From the NCBI GenBank assembly GCA_036897485.1, contig JAYMTF010001241.1, forward strand, positions 1 to 25,085: a DNA stretch of 25,085 nt. The letters are read 5' to 3'. Shown one piece after another: positions 1 through 9,565 of this stretch (position 1 is its first letter; every line of letters begins with the position of its first letter). This stretch comes from Pelargonium nanum (taxonomy: Eukaryota > Streptophyta > Magnoliopsida > Geraniales > Geraniaceae). Both the position numbers and the translations under genes were made by a program. The notes beneath the pieces were generated by a model, which had not been told where the DNA came from, ran no database searches, and worked only from the letters and a program-made list of their open reading frames with translations.

Positions 1-1247
1 ATATATTTCATCCAACCGGCTTGGGTTATATAACAAAACAACTTATTGCACTTTTAGGATACATATTAGAGCTGATAATTTGTATGTGAGTGTCGTAATA
101 AAAGTTGACTATATGTTGCATGATCTAACACGAACATGACGTGGTTAACACTATGATTAAATATATATCACGTTTGACGGACATGACACAATAATTTTGG
201 TACGTTGTTAAGATTAAATTACAAATAAAATTACCTAATTTGGGACTAATTAAATCAATATAGATAATTTAAATATTAAATTAAAATAAAATTTAAATTG
301 AATATCATTTAAGAACAAAATAGATAATGCAATGACTAATATAAAACACTTTCCAAATAATAATTATTGGTGAAAAAAAGTGGGATAAGAAAAAATAATT
401 GGGAAATGACAGGCTTGCAAAGACTATAAGAAACAGAAATAGGTGAGAAGAAGAAAAAGATGATAGAGAGCAAATCAAGCAACCAAGAAACAATACACCA
501 ATTGCTTGCTGGCTGTAATACAATTCACAATATTCCAAGTCCAACTGTAATTTCTTGTCTTATTCTTTATTATTTTATTCATTAATAAATATATTTGAAT
601 CTAATTGTTAATTAATTTTATATAAGAAACTTAACTCTAAGTTCAAAACTTAAGTTAAGGGTTCAAGAACCAAAAATCTCAAAATTTCGATCCATTTTTT
701 AATTGTTGTAATTACCTTAAATTACGTATATATAAAAATAAAGAATTTATCTCTTTTAATGATGTGTCAAAATTGACAAAAGAGTTTCTAATAAATGCAC
801 ATGCATTTCTTTATCCTACCCGTTTAGACCCACGACATACACTGAAAAAGTTTAACATGAATCCGACCTCATATAGAGGCGCAAGTTTAACATAAAAATG
901 TGTGGATGAATGTGAATTTGCCTGACCTGTTTCATAAATTTATAATGACAAATATACGGGATCTCAAAATTAATTAAACTTATTTTGTACCATCCAAATA
1001 TATATTAAGTTTTACGTAATAAAATTTGGTGGATAATAAATAAATAAATTAATAAAAAAAACCTGTATTGTGTTTTGCTGTGCCGCATTGTACGTGTCGA
1101 CATTCTGTAGGTCCAAACAGACCCGCACACACGAAAATAAATGTGAATAAAACCTCAAAACCATGACGCGGTTAAGCCAAAACCAGAGTCCAAACACCTC
1201 CGCTCTGCTTGCTCCCATTCGCTTCGCTAAGCTTCGTTAGTGTCGCT
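1..1247. other. Upstream intergenic region and promoter of the U-box gene
   Basis: No coding gene is visible. The stretch is strongly AT-rich up to about 1060 and becomes GC-richer toward the ATG at 1248, as expected for a leader. An ABRE-like ACGTGTC lies at 1092-1098, about 150 bp before the start codon. This would fit abscisic-acid or drought control reported for Arabidopsis PUB11, but a single 7-mer is weak evidence. I could not fix a TATA box or a transcription start. The ATG-initiated reading frames here are short and biased by AT content. Confidence 0.6.
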
Positions 1248-4200
1248 ATGGCCGGCGGAGTCGTCGCCGTCGCTGCCGTACCTTTCTCCGGCGACAATGG
1301 AGTTTCCTCCTCGCTCCTCTCCCTCGTCCACGACATCTCCCGGACTGCTCCCGCCGCCGGCGTCTTCAAGAAGGACTGCACGGATCTGGCTCGCAGAGTG
1401 GCGCTGTTGGCGCATTTGTTCGAGGAGATGAGAGATTTCAAGGCGCCTCTCGCTGCCGAGGCCACGGCTACTTCTAGTACTGGAGCTACTGTGACGGCGT
1501 ATCCGTGGTGGTCCGATCTGTTGGCCTCGCTTCAGGCCGCCAAACGCCTCCTCTCTGCCGCCGCGACCTTCGGCTCCGACGCCTTCTCTGTGAGTTAGTC
1601 AGTTAGTTGCATTGTCGTATTTTCAGCTTTTACCTCTTAGTTCTCTGTTTGGTTGCTGAGAAAAGAAGGAAAAGAAAATTTAGTGTTGAATGTTACTATA
1701 CATTTTTAGCTCAAAGGTGCTTCAATTTTGAATAGCCAGATCTGTATCGTAGTGATTTTGCTCTTGATGTCTCTGGAAATAATTAGATATCAGTTTAATT
1801 TTGCTGATGCATATTCATTGGCTCTGCACATGAATTTATATAAATTTGATCATACGATAGTGCTTTGTTCACTAATTTTGATGTGTTTAAGCAAATAAAC
1901 TAAACAATTCGAGCTGTTACGTCGTAGTTTTTGGCTTTGTGAATTGTGATCATTAGCCATAGAGATTCATAACATTTTCTACTGAAAATAAGCTGTAATT
2001 GTAGGTTTTGTGCAGCTATAACATTAATTTAAAGGCGTGAGTTGAGAGTAACTTGTTAATTTCTCGGATTGCTATAGATCAGATTCAGTCCTCAGTAACA
2101 AAGTTCAATGAATATGATATTGATTGTCACTTTCTGAACAGAGACATGACTTTAACTTTGTCAATGTTTCTTACATGTTAGAGTCTCCTAATATCTTTAT
2201 GGGAAATTGTATTTCGATGAAACGGGAGTCGTTGAAGATCTCCAAAACTTAGTTGTAAGAAGAATCCATAATGATATTTGGTAAACTATATGTCTTATAT
2301 AGCGTCAAACACCGCTCATATATTGATATACTGTTAAAAGTATGGAAATTATTCTATAAAGGTGTTATTGTTATTGTGTTTCGTTGTGTTGAACATTGCA
2401 TAGCATGACAAGATTTAGTCTGTGGTTGGAGTTAGAAACTTTGTCAAATTTACCTGTGGTTATGTGCGTCCGTTAAATAATGCTTAGGTACCTGTCTGAA
2501 ATTTGCTGTATCTTGATTAAGGATGAGGCTGCCAAGAAAATTGCCTTCCAATTCCAGTGCGTGACGTGGAAATTGGAAAAAACATTGGGGAATCTGCCAT
2601 ACAATGATTTTGACATCTCGGAGGAAGTTCAGGAACAGGTAGGAGTTGAGAAATTAGATTTTTTATTTACAAATGTGTTTGATATTAACATTATGTCTCT
2701 TTCTTATCAGGTTGGATTGGTGAGAGCACAGTTGAAAAGAGCGACAGCAAGATATGGGCCTTGTAATGCAAGACTATCCCCCCGTGCCTTGTCAGTGGAT
2801 AAAAATTTAGATCTGCTACCATCAAGCAACAGAGTAAACAGAAGCTTGCATATTGAGAATGTTGGCTTTGTTGATTGTCAACTTGAAGCAAAGAGGAGCA
2901 GTATTTCAAAAAGTAATGGTTTGATGAGCCACAATGCTGATCAGATGACTCGTGAACTTGAAAGGCCAAGGAACTTTGCTGTATTTTCCGAGGCCTGTAA
3001 ATCAAATGAAGTCACTGACAAGGAACACAACTTAGCCAGCAAAAGTGAAGAAGAGGCTAAAAGGCCGGACTCTGATATGATCCCTGATGATTTCTTGTGC
3101 CCTATATCCCTCGAACTCATGAGGGATCCTGTTATCGTGGCCACAGGACAGGTATGGTTCTCAATGTTACTATACTTTTCCAGGGAATCTGAATACTTAA
3201 TTGTCCGTTTTGATTCTTGGACTTGATTTGAAATCCTGTATTTGTATGCATTAAGAATTTGGATTTGAATTTGGTTCAAATTCAATGAGATTCAAAACAT
3301 GTCCAGAACATGTGATTTTAGATAAGAACTGTTGCCTTGTCATTTAAAATTATATGATTTCGTATTTGAAATACAATATTTCAGATATCTATTTTAAAAT
3401 AGTGAATTTCAAATCAAATACAGGAATCTAAACGCAACCTGATTTGATTTGAAATATCGGATTTGAGCCAAAAGATTGTGTTTGGATTCTTGAATTTGAT
3501 TTGAAATTCATGACTTCATATATAGAACTTGAAATATTAGAATTCAAATATAAATGTAATGTTTGGTAAGCTTTTGAATTTCAAATGGCAAGTTAAATCC
3601 TAATTCTTGGGTCATCCAAACACTAAATTTGGCTCAAATCCCGAATACAGATGACACCCTAGTTCCCAAGCAAACCATTATTGTTTTTTTTTCCTGATAT
3701 TTTGTTTCTCGTGCTAATACAGACATACGAAAGGGCTTACATACAGAGATGGATAGACAGTGGGAATGTAACATGCCCTAAAACCCAGCAAAAGCTTCGA
3801 CATTTGACACTAACCCCAAATTATGTTCTGAGAAGTTTAATCACTCAATGGTGTACCGACCACAATATCGAGCAGCCTATGACACTAGCCAATGGAAGGA
3901 TCAAAAGAAGCGATGGATCACTCTATGATGTAAGTGAGGACATAGCAACCATTGAAGCATTGGTCCACAAGCTCTCAAGTGGGTCAATCGAGGATCAAAG
4001 ATCTGCTGTGACTGAAATCAGATCACTATCCAAAAGAAGTACCGATAACCGGATACTAATAGCAGAAGCCGGAGCTATTCCCGTTCTGGTCAACCTTTTG
4101 ACAGCAGAGGACTTGATGACACAAGAAAATGCCGTCACCTCCATTCTCAACCTCTCCATATATGAAAACAACAAGGGTCTCATAATGCTTGCTGGCGCAG

Positions 4201-4790
4201 TTCCTTCTATTGTCCAGATCCTCAGAGCCGGAAGCATGGAAGCGAGAGAGAACGCTGCTGCGACCCTTTTTAGCTTGTCACTTGCTGATGAGAACAAAAT
4301 AATCATCGGCGCATCTGGGGCCATTCCTGCATTGGTGGACTTGCTCCAAAATGGGAGCGCTAGAGGGAAAAAAGACGCTGCGACTGCTCTCTTCAATTTG
4401 TGCATCTATCAAGGCAACAAAGGCAGGGCCGTGAGGGCAGGTATCGTAGCTGCACTACTGAAAATGCTCACAGATGGTGGTAACAGCATGGTCGACGAAG
4501 CTCTAACGATACTCTCAGTTCTGGCTTGTAACCAAGAAGCGAAAAACGCTATAGTAAAGGCAAGCACCATACCTGTTTTGATTGATCTCTTGAGGACAGG
4601 CCTTCCACGGAGCAAAGAAAACGCTACTGCAATTTTGCTTTCGTTGTGCAAGCGAGAGAATGAGAATCTCGCGAGTTTGAGTAGGCTTGGAGCCGCAATA
4701 CCATTGACAGAGCTTGCGAAGAGTGGCACGGAGAGAGCTAAGCGAAAAGCTACAACATTGTTGGAGCATCTTCGGAAGCTGCAACAGTAA
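1248..4790 (+). CDS. PUB11: U-box/ARM-repeat E3 ubiquitin ligase, PUB10/PUB11-like (4 exons)
   Basis: Plant U-box ligase that accepts ubiquitin from an E2 and binds substrates through armadillo repeats. Arabidopsis PUB10 and PUB11 are linked to MYC2 turnover and to drought/ABA signalling (family knowledge). Exons: 1248-1589, 2522-2638, 2711-3151, 3723-4790, all phase 0 with GT-AG borders, giving 655 aa. The start is the first ATG in frame, reading MAGGVV as in PUB11; the longer frame to 1209 begins with TTG. Residues ~10-200 form the helical UND region, including FQFQCVTWKLEK and DISEEVQEQ. The U-box spans ~278-350 (PDDFLCPISLELMRDP, then TYERAYIQRWID and TCPKTQQ). An intron splits it between GQ and TYER, a position I recall as shared in the PUB10-14 class. 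ARM repeats fill ~373-645 (for example GAIPVLVNLL, AATLFSLSLADENK, ALFNLCIYQGNKGRAVRAG). Intron 3 carries a MITE. The gene is intact; PUB10 versus PUB11 cannot be settled here. Confidence 0.96.
1590..2521 (+). other. Intron 1 of the U-box gene
   Basis: This 932-bp intron separates the N-terminal exon from the exon that begins DEAAKKIAFQ. The donor is TCT|GTGAGT and the acceptor is GATTAAG|GAT. The sequence is T-rich with no coding signal or recognisable element. An ATG at 2480 opens the downstream frame earlier, but it lies before the acceptor and the residues do not match the family. Confidence 0.8.
3459..3641. mobile_element. Foldback MITE inside intron 3 of the U-box gene
   Basis: The element is bounded by inverted repeats at 3459-3487 and 3614-3641. 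Read on the same strand, both ends give GGATTTGAGCCAAA, a divergent 4-5 nt centre, then GTGTTTGGAT, so 24 positions are identical. Secondary foldback of TTTGAAATTCA-type words lies inside. The element is about 183 bp and noncoding, in keeping with a non-autonomous DNA transposon. I could not define a target-site duplication, so the superfamily is open. The rest of the intron (3152-3722), including 3230-3430, is also rich in short inverted ATTTGAAAT words and may be an older copy. Confidence 0.72.
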
Positions 4791-7700
4791 CAACTGGTAC
4801 ACTTGTAACAAAACCCTTCTAATTCATATTCCCTTTAATTTTCTCATATGATCATTCCAATTATTTGATAGTGAATGCACAATTCCTTTGTTTTTCGGGT
4901 GTGAGAGCTTAGGGCACGAGATGGCAAAGCCAATTCTCATACCCTTCTCTGTATTTATTCAAATTTATCTGATTTCAGTGTGTAAAGAACTCATTTGATT
5001 TGTTGTTTGTTATGAAATTCGTTACGGGAAAATTCCTTATTTGTTTGTGAGTGAGTGACCTTGTGTTCAACTGAAGAGTATCAATAAGACATGATCACAT
5101 GTTTTGAATATTTGTGAACTGTTTTGAGTTTTCTTGGGTTGCAAGGCAATGTACATTTTGTCAATTCATAGATCAAAGAAGCTGTATGTAAAAGTTTGAA
5201 TAGTATGCTCTTAGTGATTTCCTGTTCTAACTTCTAAGTACTAGAGCAGGCCATTCGGGTTCGGGTCCTTTTTTTTTGTTTGAGTTGAAAAGGCCTAAGC
5301 CAACCTGCAATATGACTGTAGGTTAACATGTGCAAGATGTGCAACGAGCTTAACATTTTAATAGGTGTATTAACTGAGAAAACGAAAAAATATGAATATG
5401 GAACTTTTAATTTTAGAATGCAACACGATTCTTTTTTTTTTCTACTCTTAATAAAAAGTCAATTATTGGATTGTGATTTTGAGAGTTGTTTTTGAGTAGT
5501 GTAGGAGTAGAATTTTTTTGGAAAACAATCCAAGTGAACAGAGACACCGATGAACACGTTGTTGTCGCCGAGAGTTGCAAATTAGAGTGACGATGCAAAG
5601 ATGAAATCATGTAATTTTTATTATTTCAGTACAAGGTTTTCAAAATAGTTATGACGGTCCTGACTTGCAAGACGGGTGCATGTTAAATGTGTGGTGAGTG
5701 TCGTGTTGTCCAACCCGTTTCACAATTTCTCCCAACAAATCCATAATGTTTATTTTAGAAACATTACCATACCGGCATACCCTTTTAGGTTGGCAAGCTT
5801 TAACATAAAAGCTTGAGCCCAAAGAAAAAAGCTTTGAACTCAACCTATCAAATTAGAAAGCTTCACTTTGCTAAAGTAGAGAAGCTTCCATGATACCCCA
5901 TGAATTACAAAGAAAAAATAAATAATAATTTGTACTTTAGAAAAAGGCAAGCAAGAATTATTAGGGTTGAAAATTATACTTTTCTTTTGAAAAAAAAAAT
6001 ATTCCTCTTAATTAACTATTCAAACTATATTTCATTATGAGTATTATTTTATTATTAATGAGATAATTAATAATCATTGTGTTTGCTATAGTAAAAAGAA
6101 AACATGAGAATATAAACAGAAATTAAATTTTAACCAACTTATTCATAATTTTTTGTAGTTTATGATAAATTTGATCAATAATAATATGATATTTTATTAA
6201 ACATCACCTCATATTCACTCTAGTAAATTTGTGGACAGACAGGATCGTCCGAGTCGATATATCAAGTTTTTTTTATATGGTTGAACAATATATATTAATG
6301 AATTGACTTGACAATTCATATATCAACACACGATACGATACAAAATAAGTGTGTTTGGTCTCACTAATTTTGTAATCATGTTCTAGTTGAAGTACCCAAC
6401 ATGTTTAATAATCGTGTTACGATGGTTTTGGTCAATTTTTCATCTTGATCTTGCTCGAGTTATGTGAACGCGTTATATCGTGTCATGTCGTACCAACTCA
6501 ACTTGTTTAATCAATTATATTGCGATTCTAATACGATACACACATGCACAAATTGTCAAATATGTTATGAAGATGGGAAATGAATGCTGTGAAGTCAGCA
6601 ATATCACAACATGAACCGAAAGATAAGAACTTGCCAATAATTTCAAGAAGTGCAGAAGATGAGATCCAAAAAAACAGTAACATAAGCAAATGTAGGGTCT
6701 AAAAAAGTGTTGTGTTTGTGGCCACACAATAAAATATACAAATGAGTGGGGTTTCATGGTTTCTCATTTAATTTCTCTAAAAACATTGAATAAAGTTATA
6801 AAAATAATACTACCCAAATTAATATCATATGTATAAGATATTATTTATTAGAATAAATAAATTGAGGGCAAAGAACTTAAGTCAACAAAATTTTCGATAT
6901 ACAACAAAAATCAATTAAATTATAATATTTCAATACAGTTACGTAAATTTAATGGAGCGTTATACGTACTGCTAGCCTAAAATAATAATATCATATTTTC
7001 ATTTATTTGGCATATCTGTAAGCACAAAAAGAAAATATGTTACTTGGAATCGTTTTTCTCTAAAGATTTATATTCTTGAATTAAAACATAATTGATGATC
7101 CTATATATGATGTATGTTATCATTAGGAATTCGATTAATTAGGTTCTTAGTTTATGTTTGTATCTTACATTTCAGCAGAAAATTTTGTTGCATATCATGA
7201 TCGTTGCAGTAACAGTTAATCAATTTTTAAGTCGTGTTGGATCTACACATTTCACACTTGAAATTCGAAACTCCCTCCCCTTTTTAATCTCAAATTAATT
7301 ATGTCTTTTTAAGACGAAAAAGAAAATCGACTCCTGTATATTGATCCAAAACTCAGAATTATGAAGAAAAAAAATTATGTATATTTATAATGGACAAGTT
7401 CCAAGTTGATGAGATGAGCAGGCTAACGAATTGGACTGAACAGTGACCACACAGCAATTCTTGAGTCATTCAATAATCAATCAAAGGTTGCAGAAAATAT
7501 AATGTTTTTTGTTGTTGATTTTTTTATATGTTTAACGGTAGAATATTAGGTAAAAGTATGATAAAATAATTGTAAGGTGTTGGTTGGTGTATATGAACTA
7601 TATGAAGTACGTAATTTTCATGGTGACTAAATCCATAATAATATTATTTTTAATTAATAAAGATGACAAACGGTCAAATTTCACATGGATATATATATTT

Positions 7701-8430
7701 ATCACAACAGATCTCTTAAACCTAGCCGTGATTGCCGTGATCGTGACACAATTTTTATTTTTGAGGGAACCGTGACACAAAATTATTATTATTATTATTA
7801 ACAAGTATGTTTAAGGAGCCTCTTTTATTTTAAAATAAATAAATAATTTTTGTTTTTTCTATTTTGAAGAAAAATAATTTTTGTTTTAACCATTGGAATC
7901 TTATAAAATAATTATGAGCAGTTAACAACATTTTTAGATGTAAAATTAAGTTTAATATGATAGTATGACATATATTATGTCACGTCCCTCTCACAAATTT
8001 TTGGCATGGAGACCCATATTTGTAGCAGATGTGGAAGTTGTTTTATTAAAATCACAAATAAAAAATTGACATGTCATATTTATTTATTGACACATCATTT
8101 GTAAAAAAAAAATATATATTGTATAACTATTTTCTAAAAAAATATTCATAAATTGTGATATATAATATTACTCTATTGTTAGCCTCCACAAACATATTAT
8201 TGCAATAGTTACATATTGATGCGTTAATCTTTATTACAATTAGCAAGTACAAACAATTTTTTGACGTTGTCAAGAGATGATTGGAGATCATACGCTTTGA
8301 TTCTATATAGTTTGTGCCACAGATGCTATCCATAAATGAGAACATGAATTCAGTGAAGATTTATTGTAAGAATAATTCATAAAGAGTGAGAATATGTTTG
8401 TACCTTATCCCTAGGGACAATATTTACATA
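4791..8430. other. 3' flank of the U-box gene and long AT-rich spacer
   Basis: The first few hundred bases after the stop are T-rich and probably include the 3' UTR; no single polyadenylation signal stands out. Beyond that there is no supported gene. Visible items are GC-richer fragments near 5240-5330 and 5640-5860 that look like decayed repeat sequence, and an (ATT)6 microsatellite at 7782-7800. Open frames here are short, lack family motifs and follow AT bias. Confidence 0.55.
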
Positions 8431-8431
8431 A

Positions 8432-8475
8432 GAAACTCCTCAACTGATAGGTGGAGAGTAAACATGAGGAGTTTC
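8432..8475. repeat. Perfect 11-bp inverted repeat
   Basis: GAAACTCCTCA at 8432-8442 is exactly complementary to TGAGGAGTTTC at 8465-8475, with a 22-nt loop. It lies in noncoding spacer about 150 bp before a SINE insertion. It is too small to be a precursor hairpin by itself and may be debris of a foldback element. Confidence 0.55.
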
Positions 8476-8620
8476 AAGGTTGGTTATACGAGGCTTCAAA
8501 TACGTCGAATCTAGACATGAGTCAACTTAAATGGATCATGAGTTGGTTTGCCTAGACTATGAGTTGGATCAAATTATCCATGCAATAATTTGAACCAAAC
8601 CAAGTCAAAACATGTTGAAT

Positions 8621-8745
8621 AAAATCAAAATGGGCGAAACCATCAACGGAGCAAGTGGTTTAAGGTGCTTGTTTCTCGATCTTGAGATCTCAGGTTCGAG
8701 TCTCGCTTATTACGCTTGCTTATAAAAAAATCAAAACGGACGAAA
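8621..8745 (+). mobile_element. tRNA-derived SINE with target-site duplications
   Basis: A short retroposon is flanked by direct repeats at 8621-8639 and 8727-8745 that agree at 17 of 19 positions (AAAATCAAAAyGGrCGAAA). The body, about 8640-8726, carries a Pol III B box GGTTCGAGTCTCG starting at 8693 and an A-box-like AGCAAGTGGTTTAAGG near 8650. Their ~40-bp spacing is normal for tRNA-type internal promoters. The body ends in an A-rich run at 8724-8730. At ~87 bp it is shorter than many plant SINEs, so it may be a truncated copy. The two mismatches between the repeats suggest an old insertion. Confidence 0.75.
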
Positions 8746-9100
8746 TTGGGTTGGATGGACTGTGGCCACAGCCATGCGCCACCCATAGTGCTGGGAGCTT
8801 GTATTTTCGTGCATTTTGATTTGCTTTCTTACTTGAATTTCATCTGAATAATGATATGTCATTTTTCCATATACTTGATATTCTATGTACCATCAAATAC
8901 ATATTTTAAATTATTTTTATTCACAATAACTTTCTGGTTATAGTTAAATGATACATGACAAGAATTTTTCAAACTAAATCTAGTTAAAAAGTAGAATATG
9001 TACTCAATTATACATGCAATTAATTAAATAACTACTAGTAGTAGTAGTTTAATTAATCTTTGCATGAAAGGGACATTTTTGGTACTTTTTTTCTGTTTTT

Positions 9101-9147
9101 GTCAAACATTCTTGCCAATTTGTCAAAATTGCCATCTACGTTTGACT
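9101..9147. promoter_or_regulatory. Cluster of W-box cores upstream of the PADRE gene
   Basis: Three TTGAC cores fall within 47 bp: GTCAA at 9101, GTCAA at 9122 and TTGACT at 9142, the last being a full W-box. They lie about 420-465 bp before the PADRE ATG and just upstream of its likely leader. WRKY control would suit a family reported as pathogen-responsive. The motif is short, so chance occurrence is possible. Confidence 0.35.
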
Positions 9148-9290
9148 AACGATCCTTAATTAAAGCCTTAACAACAATAACAACTATCCATAAAAACCTT
9201 GTTGCTTCACCAATCTCCTCACAATATTCACTCCCTCTTGTCACCCTTTTTAGCTAAAATCTTGGAACCAAAACCACACAAGATCACCAT

Positions 9291-9540
9291 CAAGAAACCA
9301 TTTCTTGGGTTCAATCACCAACCAAGAACCATAAAAAAGAAGAATCCATTTCTTGCATTCAATAACCATCAAAAAAGCCATTTCTTGGGTTCCATATTTA
9401 CCCACAAGAACCATCAAGATTCAAGAAACCATTTCTTGCATTCAAGATACTTCAAGACACCAACAAGATCGATCCACTACAAGAAAAACAGTGATCAGCT
9501 ACGGAATATCTATCAGGAAACCATACATTTTCTTGGGTTC
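9291..9540 (+). repeat. Five imperfect repeats, mostly hairpin-forming, in the PADRE 5' leader
   Basis: Copies of the form CAAGAAACCATTTCTTG followed by GGTTC or CATTC occur at 9291-9307, 9340-9355, 9371-9387, 9422-9438 and 9515-9540. Copies 1 and 4 are identical and each can fold as a perfect 7-bp stem (CAAGAAA/TTTCTTG) with a CCA loop. The ~380 nt before the ATG at 9566 contain no other ATG, as expected of a translated mRNA leader. The repeats keep two other frames open without an ATG, so they mimic coding sequence. Confidence 0.7.
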
Positions 9541-9565
9541 ATTATTTTACTACAAACCCAACATT

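Noticed and set aside
3995..4729. Minus-strand frames over the ARM-repeat exon
   Set aside because: They are complements of the U-box gene's coding sequence and carry no independent support.
5649..5843. 64-codon minus-strand frame, possible retroelement relic
   Set aside because: It contains no domain motif I can name; GC content alone is not enough.
8640..8726. A functional tRNA gene
   Set aside because: A- and B-box-like motifs are present, but no acceptor or anticodon stem pairing is apparent, and the target duplications and A-rich tail identify a SINE.
9353..9565. N-terminal extension of the PADRE protein
   Set aside because: There is no ATG in this part of the frame; MGNALGG at 9566 matches the family's normal start.
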